From contig NZ_BBJJ01000020.1 of assembly GCF_000739815.1 (NCBI RefSeq), forward strand, positions 62,001 to 126,000: a DNA stretch of 64,000 nucleotides. Direction: 5' to 3'. The notes beneath the pieces were generated by a model, which saw only the letters and a program-made list of their open reading frames with translations, was not told the DNA's origin and searched no databases. This DNA comes from Paraburkholderia mimosarum LMG 23256 = NBRC 106338. Its GTDB lineage: Bacteria > Pseudomonadota > Gammaproteobacteria > Burkholderiales > Burkholderiaceae. Position numbers and translations under genes: made by a program. This document shows, piece after piece, positions 9,208-18,777 of the stretch; the first letter of the stretch is position 1, and the number at the start of each line of letters is the position of its first letter.

Positions 9208-9236
9208 GCGTCGGCCTTGCGCCGGCGCTTTTTTTT
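9208..9236 (+). terminator. Rho-independent terminator after the pentonate transporter
   Basis: The stem GCGTCGGC (9208-9215) pairs with GCCGGCGC (9221-9228), with one G-T pair and a 5-nt loop, followed by eight T residues. A second, bulged hairpin (GGAAGTCCGG with CCGGAGCTTCC) lies just before it, around 9157-9183. Confidence 0.88.
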
Positions 9237-9417
9237 GCCTTTTCACCCGCGATTCACGCGCCGCCCGTTCCCGCAGGCGACTGGGGCCTGCACAATAGGC
9301 AGACAAACGATATCGTTGCGCCCGCCTCAAGTATCGCAGCGCGCTGCCGATAAGACGTGCAGACTGTTTTCCGCCCGACAAATCGCCACCAGGCCCCGCT
9401 CACCCAACGGAGACACT

Positions 9418-10200
9418 GTGATTCGAAATTGCCTTGGAGCCCTGCTGCTCGCGCTCGGCTGTCTCGGCACCGCATTTGCCGCGGGCCCCGACTGCTCGCG
9501 CTCATTTACGCTCGCCTTACACGACCACGGCCTGCTCTACTCCGCCGAGACGGACACCGGCATCGACAAGGACTTCGCCGACGAACTGGCGCGGCGCAGC
9601 GGCTGCCAGATTCGCGTGAGCCTGATGTCGCGCGCGCGCATCTGGAAGCTGATCGAATCGGGCGCGCTCGACTTCAGCCTCTCCGGCATTGCCAACGACG
9701 AGCGCAATCAGTACGCGGATTTCGCCTGGTACTTCAGCAACAAGTACTATCTGCTGGTTCGCAAGGATTCGGGCATCCAGCAACTGGCCGATTTCGAGCA
9801 CAACGACAAGTTTCAGCTTGGCGTGATCCGCAGCTTCCGCTATAGCGAATCGGCCAACCGGCTCGTCGATTCGCTGGCCGCCGAAAACCGCGTGAGCCAG
9901 GCCGGCGGTCTGGAGCCGCTGTACGACGCGCTGATTCTCGGGCGCATTCAGGGGATGATCATCGAGCCTTTCGATTATCCGGCCATCGACGAAGCGAAGA
10001 TCCGGAGCGTGACCCATATCGTGGAGTTCGACGATCCGCCCATTCCGCATGGACTCATCATGTCGAAGAAGGCGCTCTCGCCCGAGGAACGCGACAAGTG
10101 GCGCGCGGTCGTCAATGAAATGATCGCGGACGGCACGGTGCGGCGCATTTTCCGCAAGTACTTCAGCCCCGACCTTTCCGATTCGATGGTCCCCTTCTGA
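9418..10200 (+). CDS. Periplasmic solute-binding protein, SBP_bac_3 family (orphan)
   Basis: A 260-residue secreted protein with an N-terminal signal peptide (CLGALLLALGCLGTAFA) and a bilobal SBP_bac_3 fold. The GTG at 9418 is chosen because GGAG sits 6 bases before it and the mature sequence starts cleanly; the frame from 9217 begins inside the upstream terminator. No permease or ATPase gene is nearby. Instead, 8 bases after its stop codon a CHASE-PAS-GGDEF-EAL protein begins. This suggests a ligand-sensing partner for that membrane protein rather than a transport component, which is inference. Confidence 0.82.
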   Translation: MIRNCLGALLLALGCLGTAFAAGPDCSRSFTLALHDHGLLYSAETDTGIDKDFADELARRSGCQIRVSLMSRARIWKLIESGALDFSLSGIANDERNQYADFAWYFSNKYYLLVRKDSGIQQLADFEHNDKFQLGVIRSFRYSESANRLVDSLAAENRVSQAGGLEPLYDALILGRIQGMIIEPFDYPAIDEAKIRSVTHIVEFDDPPIPHGLIMSKKALSPEERDKWRAVVNEMIADGTVRRIFRKYFSPDLSDSMVPF

Positions 10201-10208
10201 ACGCCGCC

Positions 10209-12956
10209 ATGAACCGGATGCGCCTCGTTCTGCTCCCGCTGGTGATCCTGGCCACCGCGCTCGCCGTGACATGGGCGCTGTGGAGTCACGAGCGGCAAGC
10301 GGCCCGCCACGAGCTGCTCACGCAGTTCAACTTCTCGCTCGGCGACGCGGTGAGCCGCATCGAGCAGCGCATGGGCACGTACGAGCTGTTGCTGCGCGGC
10401 GTGCAGAGTCTTTTTGCCGCGAGCGGAGCAGTCGATCGCGAAGCGTTCCGCGATTACGTCGACACACTCAATCTCGACGCCAATTTTTCCGGCATCCAGG
10501 CGATCGGCATCGTCGCCTGGGTGCCGGCAACGCAAAAGGCCGCGCATGTCGCGTCCATGCAGCAGCGCGGCCTGCCGGGCTATGCGATCCAGCCCGAGGG
10601 CGCGCGCGAGAACTACGCGCCCATCATCCAGCGCGAGCCGTTCATCGGCGCCAATCGCGCGATGCCAGGCTTCGACTCCTGGGCCGATCCGGTGCGGCGG
10701 CGCGCCATGGAGCAGGCGCGCGATACGGGCATGGCGACCATTTCCGGAAAAGTGCGCCTCTCGGTGGACACCGACCCGAACGCCAACCCCGGCTTCATCA
10801 TGTACATGCCGGTCTACGCGCGCGGGAAAGCACCGGAAAATGCCGACGAACGCCGCGCGCGGCTGGTGGGCTGGGTCTATGCGTCGTTTCGCATGCACGA
10901 CGTCATCGCGAGCCTATACGGCGAGGACCCGCCCGGACTCGCGATCGCCCTTTACGACGGCGTGGAAACGTCGCCGGAAGCGCTGCTCTACAAAACATCG
11001 GGCGCGCCCGCGCAGCACGTGCCCACGGATCTCGCGGCAACCGAATACCTCGTCGTGTGCGGACACGACTGGATGCTGAAGCTGACGGCACGCGACGGCT
11101 TCAAGGCCCGCTTCGGCCGCGACGCGGCCACGCTCATTGCGATCATCGGCACGGGCCTGAGCATCCTGCTCGCCGTGCTCACGCGGCTCTTGATGACGGG
11201 CCGCAGCCGCGCAATGCGGCTCGCTTCGTCGATGACGCAAGAGCTGCGCGAAAACGAGGAGAAGTTCCGCGCCATTGCCGACTGCACCGTCAATTGGGAA
11301 ATCTGGTGGTCGCCCGAAGGCAAGCCGCGCTGGATCAATTCGGCGGTCGAGCAGTACATCGGCTATACCGTCGACGAGTGCATGGCGATGAAGGACTTCG
11401 CCTGCACCGTGATTTACCCGGGCGACGTCGCGCATGTCGCGCCCGCTTTTCGCGGCGCCCAATATGGCTCGCGCGGCGACAACCTCGAATTTCGTTGCGT
11501 GCGCAAGGACGGCTCGCTGATGTGGCTCTCGGCTTCCTGGGTGCCGATTACCGACTCCAGGGGCGAATTCATCGGCTTTCGCACGAGCGGGCGCGACATC
11601 ACCGAACGCAAGATCGCCGATGAACGCATCAAGGAGCTCGCCTTCTACGACGCGCTCACGGGACTGCCCAATCGCACGCTGCTGCTGGACAACCTGAAGG
11701 AAGCCATTGCCGGGAGCGCGAGACACGGCACCAGCGGCGCGCTGCTGTTCATCGATCTCGACCACTTCAAGACGCTCAACGACACGCTGGGCCACGACAA
11801 AGGCGACCTGCTGCTGCAGGAAGTGGCGAAACGCCTCGCGGCGAGCATCCCCGAAGGCGACACCGTGGCGCGGGTGGGCGGCGACGAGTTCGTCGTCGTG
11901 GTGGGGAACCTGCATCCGGACAACGCGGAAGCGGCGCGGCAAACCGAGCGCCTCGGCGAGAGGATACTCGAAGTCCTTGGCGATCCTTATCGTCTTGGCG
12001 ATATCGACTACCGCAGCACGGCGAGCATCGGCGCGACCGTCTTCAAGGGACTTCAGGCGTCGACGGACGATCTCATGAAGCAGGCCGATCTCGCGATGTA
12101 CAAGTCCAAGGAAAGAGGTCGCAACGCGGTGCGTCTCTTCGATCCCGAGATGCAGACTTTCGTGCTGGAGCGCGCGGCGCTCGAAGCGGCGCTGCGTGAA
12201 GCGATCGAAACTGGGCAACTGGTGCTGCACTACCAGATGCAGATCGACGGCGATCGCATCACCGGCGCCGAGGCGCTGGTGCGCTGGCGTCACCCCGAAC
12301 GCGGGCTCGTCTACCCTGCCGATTTCATTCCCGTGGCCGAAGAAACGGGGCTCATCGCCGGGCTGGGCAACTGGGTCCTGCACGCGGCTTGCATGCAGCT
12401 GGCGCGATGGGCCGCGCGACCCGACACCGAGCACCTGACGATTGCTGTGAACGTCAGCGTGCAGCAGCTTCACAAGCCCGACTTCGTGGCGAACGTGCTG
12501 GCAACGCTCGAACAGACGGGCGCGCGGCCCGACCGGCTGAAGCTGGAACTGACCGAAAGCGTGCTGGTGGACAACGTGCAGGAGATCATCGAGAAGATGG
12601 AGGCGCTGAAGGCCAGGGGCATCGTCTTTGCGCTCGACGATTTCGGCATTGGCTATTCTTCGCTTTCGTATTTGAAGCGTCTGCCGCTGGACCAGCTGAA
12701 AATCGACCGCTCATTCGTGCGCGATGTTCTGGTCGATCCCAACGACGCCGTCATCGCCAGAACCATCGTCGCGCTCGCCCACAGCCTGGGCCTGGGCGTG
12801 ATCGCCGAAGGTGTCGAAACCGAGGAGCAGCGCGCCTTCCTCGCCGCGGCAGGCTGTTACGCGTATCAAGGCTATCTCTTCTGCCGACCGGTTCCCGTCG
12901 AAACGTTCGAAGCGACATTGCGCGGACTCGAAGCGCCCGAGTGTCTCGCCGGGTAG
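10209..12956 (+). CDS. CHASE-PAS-GGDEF-EAL membrane c-di-GMP enzyme
   Basis: A 915-residue sensor enzyme. In order: a first membrane helix (residues 5-22); a periplasmic CHASE domain (about 75-230) with the MPGFDSWADPVRR region; a second membrane helix (about 307-330); a PAS domain (350-470) ending in DITERK; a GGDEF domain with intact GGDEF near 555; and an EAL domain with intact EAL near 687, DDFGIGYSS and LKIDRSFV. Both catalytic signatures are intact, so it may be bifunctional. The inhibitory-site Arg (RxxD) is replaced by Pro (PEGD), so product inhibition by the usual I-site is not expected. It is co-transcribed with the binding protein 8 bases upstream. Confidence 0.93.
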   Translation: MNRMRLVLLPLVILATALAVTWALWSHERQAARHELLTQFNFSLGDAVSRIEQRMGTYELLLRGVQSLFAASGAVDREAFRDYVDTLNLDANFSGIQAIGIVAWVPATQKAAHVASMQQRGLPGYAIQPEGARENYAPIIQREPFIGANRAMPGFDSWADPVRRRAMEQARDTGMATISGKVRLSVDTDPNANPGFIMYMPVYARGKAPENADERRARLVGWVYASFRMHDVIASLYGEDPPGLAIALYDGVETSPEALLYKTSGAPAQHVPTDLAATEYLVVCGHDWMLKLTARDGFKARFGRDAATLIAIIGTGLSILLAVLTRLLMTGRSRAMRLASSMTQELRENEEKFRAIADCTVNWEIWWSPEGKPRWINSAVEQYIGYTVDECMAMKDFACTVIYPGDVAHVAPAFRGAQYGSRGDNLEFRCVRKDGSLMWLSASWVPITDSRGEFIGFRTSGRDITERKIADERIKELAFYDALTGLPNRTLLLDNLKEAIAGSARHGTSGALLFIDLDHFKTLNDTLGHDKGDLLLQEVAKRLAASIPEGDTVARVGGDEFVVVVGNLHPDNAEAARQTERLGERILEVLGDPYRLGDIDYRSTASIGATVFKGLQASTDDLMKQADLAMYKSKERGRNAVRLFDPEMQTFVLERAALEAALREAIETGQLVLHYQMQIDGDRITGAEALVRWRHPERGLVYPADFIPVAEETGLIAGLGNWVLHAACMQLARWAARPDTEHLTIAVNVSVQQLHKPDFVANVLATLEQTGARPDRLKLELTESVLVDNVQEIIEKMEALKARGIVFALDDFGIGYSSLSYLKRLPLDQLKIDRSFVRDVLVDPNDAVIARTIVALAHSLGLGVIAEGVETEEQRAFLAAAGCYAYQGYLFCRPVPVETFEATLRGLEAPECLAG

Positions 12957-12987
12957 GCGCGCTTCGCACTCCGCGCAGCGGGCGCTC

Positions 12988-15900
12988 TCAAGCGGCGAGC
13001 GCGGCATCGACCGCCGCCAGATAGCGCCGAAAGCCGGCATCCAGCAGCACGGTTCGCACGCGCTCGAGTTCGCGGCGCACGGCTTCATCGGCCGGCGCCT
13101 CCAGCGTGCGGGCCAGCGCGCGGCCGCGCGCGGCGAACAGCTCGGCCCAGGGCAGCGGTTCGCGTTGCGTGTACGCCTCCAGGGCGCTCGCGTAGCGCAA
13201 CACGGCGGCCGGTTCGCGGGCCGCCAGCATCGCCTCGATGGCATCGCGGTAGAACCAGAGGTGGTTGTGGCCAACCGCGCCGAGGCGCAGGAGCTCCTCG
13301 CCTTCCGCGAGCAGCCGCGCACGCTCGTCGTTCGCTTCCACAGCACGCGCGAGGGCGCCCAAAGCTTTCGGCGCGCTAAACTGCGTGCCCACTTCGCGCG
13401 ACATCGCGAGCGCCTCGCGAAGCGCTTTCACCGCCTCGCCGCGGCCTCCCTCGTCCAGCGCAACACGCCCCTGCATTTCCAGGTTCTGCACTTCGAAGCG
13501 ACGCGCGCCCAGCTGCCGGATCACCCGCCTTTCCTGCTCCAGATGAACCCGCGCAGCCTCCATGTCGCCTAGCTCGTAGCAGACGAATACGCCGAGCGTC
13601 TCGCCCAGCAATTGCGCGCGCGGCTGCCCGATCAGCTCGGCGGCGCGCACGGCGGCTATGGCGTCCTCGCGCGCCTCGCGCGCGTCGTTCAGATAGATGC
13701 GGCTGAAGCCCCGCATCGAAAGATTGGCGACTTCGATGCGGCCGAAGCCGTGCTCCCGGCTCAACGCCACGCAATCGCTGAAATGGCGAAACGCGGTGCG
13801 CATGCGCCCCTGCGCATAAGCGGCGTCGGCAAGGCCGCCGAGCGCACGCGCCTGGGGTTCCGGCTGGCCGAGGCGCCGCGCATAGGCGAGCCCGTGTTCG
13901 TGCTCGGCGCTGCAGGCATCGATCTTTCCCAGCGGAAAGAGGATGTTGCCGCGCAGATAGTGAAGGCTCGCAAGCTCGGCCACCCGATCGTCGCGCTCCG
14001 CGATCCGCTGCGCGGCCTCGAGCAGCGCCAGCGCTTCGTCGAGGCCTTCGCTCACGCGCAGACCTTCCGCGAGCCCGAGCTGGCAGCGGCACAGACCCGC
14101 GTCGTCGGGGGCGGCCGCCAGCGCCGCGCGCCAGGTCGCGATCGATCCCGCGATGTCGCCGAGATCGCGCTGGAGTTCGCCCTTGCAACAGCTGAGGGCG
14201 TGACGGTCCGCGTCTGTCTGCGCGATCTCGAGGCCCCGCTGGGCGAGGCGCAGCGCGGCCTCGAGCAGATGGGCCGCGCTTTGCGCGAGCGCGGCGGCCA
14301 GATACGCCTGCGGCGCGCGTTCATCTTCCGCGCGGTCGAGATGCTGCGCGTGCAGCGTGGAGTCGCCGCGCGCGAACCAGTCGGCCGCACAGCGGTGCAA
14401 CTCGCGCCGGCGCGCACGCAGCAGCGTCGAGTAGGCGCTCTCCTGGATCAGCGCGTGAGCGAACAGGAAGTCCTCGCCCTCAGGCAGCACGAGCGCATTG
14501 GCGAGCAGGCCGTCGCAGACGTAGCCGGGGTCGTCGATGAGCCGCCGCAGCAACGCGAGGTCGAAGCGCTGGCCGATCACCGAGGCCGCCTGGAAAGCGA
14601 GGCGGTCGCGCGGCGCGAGCCGGTCCATGCGCGCGAGCACGAGGCTGCGGATCGAGGCGGGCACGGCGCCGTTGCTGCCTTCCTCGGCGTTGCGCAGGAG
14701 TTGCTCGAGAAACAGCGGATTGCCGCCCGCGCGCTCGATGCAGGCGAGCGCGACACGCTGCGACGCGTCGATGAAGTTGCCCGCGAGGCTCAGGGCCTCG
14801 TCCTTGCGCAAGGGCCCGAGATCGATCGTCGCGAACGGGGTGTCGCGGCAGCGCGCGCGCCACGCGGCATCGATCGGATCGCCTTCCACGCGCGAGGTCG
14901 TGACGAGCAGGCCCGGGCCGTTCGCGATACCCGCGGCAAAGGCCGAGAGATAGGCGAGCACTTCGGGGTCGGCCCAATGCAGGTCTTCGACGACGATCAG
15001 CGTCGGCGTCTGCTCGCAGGCGCGCTCGGTCAGTCGCGCGACGAGCGCCTGCTTGCCGCGCTTGCGCGCGCCGTGGTCCATCGCGTCGTAGACGGTTCGC
15101 CATTCGTCCGCGAGCGGCAGGTCGAGGAGATCGTGGAGAAACGCGCCCTGTTCGGCTTTGACGACGCCTTCGGCGGCGAGGCGCGCGGCGGCGGCCTGCC
15201 GCGCGTCGATCGAGGCGCCGGCCGGCAGGCCGAGCAGGCTGCAGACGATCGCGTGCACGGGATCCTGCCCTTTGCCCACGCCGAAATCGAGCACGAGGCC
15301 CCGATGGATCGCGAAGCCCTGCGACTGCGCGTGGCGGCGCATTTCGTCGACGAGACGCGTCTTGCCGATGCCCGCTTCGCCGCGCACGTGGACGACGTGA
15401 CCAGCCCGCCTCGCGACGCACGCGCGGACGACACCGTGGAACTGCTCGAGCTCCGCCTGGCGTCCGACGAACACGCTCTGGTTCGCCTTCGCCAGCTCGC
15501 TTGCCGAGTCGCTCGCAATCGCGCGCAGCCGCCAGACCCGCACCGGCGTGTCGATGCCCTTGAAGCCCTGCTCGCCGAGCGCCTCGCAAATAGCGGTGTC
15601 GCCGAGCGCGCGCGCCACGTCATCGGCAAGCCAGGTCTCGCCGGGTGCGGCGGCGGTCTGGAGCCGCGCCGCCAGATTCACCGGCGTGCCGGTCACGGTG
15701 TAGTCGCGCGCGTCGACGCAGCCGAGCGCGCCCGCCACCACCTCGCCGCTCGCAATGCCGATATGCGCCTGCAAGGTCCGCCCAGCCTGCGCGCTCAGCT
15801 GCGTCAGCGCCTCATGGATGTCGAGCGCCGCGCGGGCCGCGCGCAGCGTGTCCGTGTCGTGCGCGCGGGGCGCGCCGAACAGCGCCATCACCGCGTCGCC

Positions 15901-16281
15901 GATGTGCCGGTCCGTCGTGCCGCCATAGGCGAGCACGATGCCGTCGACGAGCGCCGTGTAGCGGCCGATCAGCGCGCGCAGTTCCTCCGGATCGAGCGTA
16001 CGCGAGAGCGCCGTGAAGCCGCAGAGATCGGCGAAGAGGATCGTGACCTGCCTGCGCTCGTCCGCGGCGGACGCGAGGGCATGGGGCGCCGCCGGTGCCG
16101 CCGCCGGATCGCGCGCGGCGGCCGCGAGAATGCGCCTGCGATGGCCGAGCGACAGCACCCCGAGTTCTTTCAGGTCGGCATCGGTCAGTTGCGCGAGCAG
16201 CGACGGATCGATATCGTTCGCCGCGAACGCTTGTGCGTACTGCTCAAGCCCGAGGACGTTCAGCCATTGCCCGATTTCCAT
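12988..16281 (-). CDS. SAM domain-class III nucleotide cyclase-AAA/TPR protein
   Basis: 1,097 residues. A SAM domain (3-60, WLNVLGLEQYAQAF) is followed by a class III cyclase domain (about 75-225), an AAA-type ATPase (Walker A GEAGIGKT at 301-308; Walker B region VVEDLHWADPE), and a long helical TPR-like C-terminus. In the cyclase the metal-binding aspartates D85 (LFADLCGF) and D129 (IGDAVMALFG) and the transition-state residues N202 and R206 (VNLAARL) are present; the substrate-specifying Lys position reads Arg (DRHIGD, R125). The start is ATG 16281 (MEIGQWLN). The open frame continues to 18216, but that part is only antisense to the SulP gene. It is divergent from a SulP transporter that carries a cNMP-binding domain. 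Confidence 0.88.
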   Translation of the reverse strand: MEIGQWLNVLGLEQYAQAFAANDIDPSLLAQLTDADLKELGVLSLGHRRRILAAAARDPAAAPAAPHALASAADERRQVTILFADLCGFTALSRTLDPEELRALIGRYTALVDGIVLAYGGTTDRHIGDAVMALFGAPRAHDTDTLRAARAALDIHEALTQLSAQAGRTLQAHIGIASGEVVAGALGCVDARDYTVTGTPVNLAARLQTAAAPGETWLADDVARALGDTAICEALGEQGFKGIDTPVRVWRLRAIASDSASELAKANQSVFVGRQAELEQFHGVVRACVARRAGHVVHVRGEAGIGKTRLVDEMRRHAQSQGFAIHRGLVLDFGVGKGQDPVHAIVCSLLGLPAGASIDARQAAAARLAAEGVVKAEQGAFLHDLLDLPLADEWRTVYDAMDHGARKRGKQALVARLTERACEQTPTLIVVEDLHWADPEVLAYLSAFAAGIANGPGLLVTTSRVEGDPIDAAWRARCRDTPFATIDLGPLRKDEALSLAGNFIDASQRVALACIERAGGNPLFLEQLLRNAEEGSNGAVPASIRSLVLARMDRLAPRDRLAFQAASVIGQRFDLALLRRLIDDPGYVCDGLLANALVLPEGEDFLFAHALIQESAYSTLLRARRRELHRCAADWFARGDSTLHAQHLDRAEDERAPQAYLAAALAQSAAHLLEAALRLAQRGLEIAQTDADRHALSCCKGELQRDLGDIAGSIATWRAALAAAPDDAGLCRCQLGLAEGLRVSEGLDEALALLEAAQRIAERDDRVAELASLHYLRGNILFPLGKIDACSAEHEHGLAYARRLGQPEPQARALGGLADAAYAQGRMRTAFRHFSDCVALSREHGFGRIEVANLSMRGFSRIYLNDAREAREDAIAAVRAAELIGQPRAQLLGETLGVFVCYELGDMEAARVHLEQERRVIRQLGARRFEVQNLEMQGRVALDEGGRGEAVKALREALAMSREVGTQFSAPKALGALARAVEANDERARLLAEGEELLRLGAVGHNHLWFYRDAIEAMLAAREPAAVLRYASALEAYTQREPLPWAELFAARGRALARTLEAPADEAVRRELERVRTVLLDAGFRRYLAAVDAALAA

Positions 16282-16548
16282 GTTCGCCGCCTGCGTCCAA
16301 TGCCGGATGGCGCGCGCCGCCGTGCCGCGCTTTCGCTTCCGGTGCCTTCGCATTGGCTCCAATGAGCAGACGAAAAGCGTGCGCCGCTTGCCGGTGCGAA
16401 CGGCGCCGGCGGTCCCGCGGATCGTGCCGATGCATACCCAGTGTAGGCGCCGGCACTGACCGCGTGTAGGCCGGGTTTGACGGCTTTCGGTCGAGGACGG
16501 ATACTGGATCGCTCCCCATCGAGAGTGCGCATTCCACCGGGAATTCAC

Positions 16549-18777
16549 GTGAAGCCGGGCAAGACCGTTTCCGTTGGCGATGTCCCGCCGCGCTCGCGCG
16601 TCGCGGGGCTGCCCGGCGATCTGGCGGCCGGGGCGGTATCGGCGCTCGTCATGCTGTGCTACGCGATGAGCCTCGGCACGATGATCTTCAGCGCCGATCT
16701 CGCCCGCTACGCGATGCTCGGCGTGCCTACCGCGCTCGTCAGCTGTGTCGTCACGGCGCTCGTGATTGCGTTGACGAGTTCGATGCGCCTGAACATCGGC
16801 GGCCCCGACAGCAATGCGGCGGCGTTTCTCGCGGGCGTGGCCGCAGGCGTCGCGAGCAGCGTGCGCGCCGACGGCGGCTCCCCGCAAACCCTGCTCCTCA
16901 CCGTGCTGATCGCGATCGCGCTCTGTTCGATCGTGACCGGCATCGTCCTCTACGCGATCGGTTCGTCGAAGCGCAGCCGCTCGCTGCAGTTCCTGCCTTA
17001 CCCGGTCCTCGGCGGATTCCTCGCCGGCACGGGCTATCTGCTGCTGGCCGGCGCGTTCCGCGTGATGACGGGCGAGTCGCTGCAATGGCGAACGCTCGCG
17101 CTGCTGACCCATCTGCACTGGCTCGCGTGGCTCCCCGCGCTCGTCACCGGCGTGCTGGCCACCATCCTGTTGCGCACCTGGAAACACGTCGCGGCGCTGC
17201 CGCTCACGCTGGCCTTCGGGATCGTGCTCTTCTACGTCCTCCTGGGCGCCGCGGGGCTGTCGATCGACGAGGCGCGCCGCATGGGGCTGCTTCTGCCGCG
17301 CGCCGCGTTTCGGCTCACGGGGCTTCCCGAGCTGCACCTCGGCGCGCAGCTCGCGCGCGGCGGCATCGACTGGCCGGCGATCTCCGCGCACCTGCCGGAG
17401 AGCCTCGTGGTCACGTCGGTCTCGGCCGTCACGATCCTGATGAATTCGACGGCGATCGGCGCGGCGACGGGCGAGGAGATCGATCTCAATCGCGAGATGC
17501 GAGCGGCGGGCCTCGCCAATCTCGCGAGCGGGCTGCTGGGCGGTATGGTCGGCTATCAGTCGTTCAATCGATCCATGCTCAACGCGCGCGTGGGCGCGAC
17601 GAGCCGGATGGCGGGCGTGTTCGCATCGCTCGCATGCCTCTTCCTGCTTGCCGCATCGCCCGGTTTCGTCGCGCTCTTTCCCGTGCCGGTGCTCGTCGGC
17701 CTTCAGCTTTTCATGGGGCTGCGCCTGCTCGTGCAGTGGGTGGTCGGCGCCTGGGCGAAGCTCGCCTGGTACGAGTACCTGCTCGTGCCCGTCATTCTCG
17801 GCACGATCGCGGCGTGGGGCGTGGTCATCGGCGTGGTCGCAGGCATCGTCGCCGCGTGCGTGATGTTCACGCTGCTCTATGGCCGCGTGAGTTGCATACG
17901 CATGGAATTCGACCTTCGTACCCGGACGTCGAATGTGGAACGCAATATTGAGGAAACCGAAGCACTGCGCGGGCTCGGCGCACAGGTGTGCGGCATGTGC
18001 CTGCAAGGGTTTCTCTTTTTCGGCACGGCCAATTCGATCCTCCAGCGCATGCGCGAGCGGCTCGCCGCGCGTGCGCCCGCGCCGCTCCGCTTCGTCGTGC
18101 TCGACTTCGCGTCGACCCAGGGAATGGACGCTTCGGTATCGATCGGCTTCGTCAAGCTGCGGCAGCTCTGCGCGCAAACGGACGCCGACTTGATCTTGAC
18201 CGCGCTGCCGCCGCACTCGCGCGATCTGCTGACCCGATCCGGCACGCTCAATCTGCGGATTCGCGAATTCGACACGCTCGATGCGGGCCTGGAATGGATC
18301 GAAGAGAAACTACTCGCATCCAGCGCGCTCGCGCAAAAGCGCGGCGACGACCTGAACGCGTTGCTCGCGCCGCATTTCACGGAACGTGCGCTCGCCACAC
18401 TGTCGACCAGGCTCGAAGCGCATGAACTGCTGGCGGGTCAGCCACTGTTTCTTCGCGGCGAGCCGGGCGACTCGCTGTACATCATCGAACGCGGCCGGGT
18501 CACGGTTTCGCTGCCGCTCGGCAACGGGCGGTCGGTCAGGCTGCGCGCTTGCTGCCCCGGTACGGTCGTCGGAGAGATGGCCGTGTACACGCAGCAGCCG
18601 CGCAGCGCGGACGTGTACGCCGAAATGCCGACGCGCGTGTGCCGGTTGTCGCTGGCCGCGCTCGCTCTACTGGAGCAGGACGACCCCGCAGCCGCCCAGC
18701 AGTTTCATCGCTTTCTGGTGAAGGTCATCGCGTCGCGGCTCGCCCTCGCCACGGAGGCCTTGCGCGCGGTCTACTGA
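16549..18777 (+). CDS. SulP-family anion transporter with STAS and cNMP-binding domains
   Basis: About 742 residues. An 11-14 helix SulP core (GGPDSNAAAFLAGVAAG, LMNSTAIGAATGEEIDLNRE) is followed by a STAS domain (about 510-620, VVLDFASTQGMDAS) and a C-terminal cyclic-nucleotide-binding domain (about 620-735). The phosphate-binding cassette is recognisable: GEMAVYTQQPRSADV, with E676 and R685 in the places that hold cAMP/cGMP in CAP-type domains. Family substrates are sulfate, bicarbonate and dicarboxylates. The start is uncertain: I prefer the GTG at 16549 preceded by CGGGAA; a TTG at 16477 would add 24 residues. Transcribed away from the cyclase gene. Its stop overlaps the 3' end of the convergent MHS transporter by 7 bases. 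Confidence 0.88.
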   Translation: MKPGKTVSVGDVPPRSRVAGLPGDLAAGAVSALVMLCYAMSLGTMIFSADLARYAMLGVPTALVSCVVTALVIALTSSMRLNIGGPDSNAAAFLAGVAAGVASSVRADGGSPQTLLLTVLIAIALCSIVTGIVLYAIGSSKRSRSLQFLPYPVLGGFLAGTGYLLLAGAFRVMTGESLQWRTLALLTHLHWLAWLPALVTGVLATILLRTWKHVAALPLTLAFGIVLFYVLLGAAGLSIDEARRMGLLLPRAAFRLTGLPELHLGAQLARGGIDWPAISAHLPESLVVTSVSAVTILMNSTAIGAATGEEIDLNREMRAAGLANLASGLLGGMVGYQSFNRSMLNARVGATSRMAGVFASLACLFLLAASPGFVALFPVPVLVGLQLFMGLRLLVQWVVGAWAKLAWYEYLLVPVILGTIAAWGVVIGVVAGIVAACVMFTLLYGRVSCIRMEFDLRTRTSNVERNIEETEALRGLGAQVCGMCLQGFLFFGTANSILQRMRERLAARAPAPLRFVVLDFASTQGMDASVSIGFVKLRQLCAQTDADLILTALPPHSRDLLTRSGTLNLRIREFDTLDAGLEWIEEKLLASSALAQKRGDDLNALLAPHFTERALATLSTRLEAHELLAGQPLFLRGEPGDSLYIIERGRVTVSLPLGNGRSVRLRACCPGTVVGEMAVYTQQPRSADVYAEMPTRVCRLSLAALALLEQDDPAAAQQFHRFLVKVIASRLALATEALRAVY

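Noticed and set aside
12957..12987. Possible terminator between the convergent CHASE and cyclase genes
   Set aside because: The 31-base gap has GC-rich partial complementarity but no stable stem with a T run.
13612..16365. Long plus-strand frame opposite the cyclase gene
   Set aside because: It is a GC-driven shadow frame rich in Arg/Ala/Glu with no recognisable domain; the minus-strand protein has clear domains.
12988..18216. A 1,742-codon open frame on the minus strand reaching beyond the cyclase start
   Set aside because: The part above 16281 is antisense to the SulP gene and has low-complexity, charged composition; the SAM domain begins at 16281.
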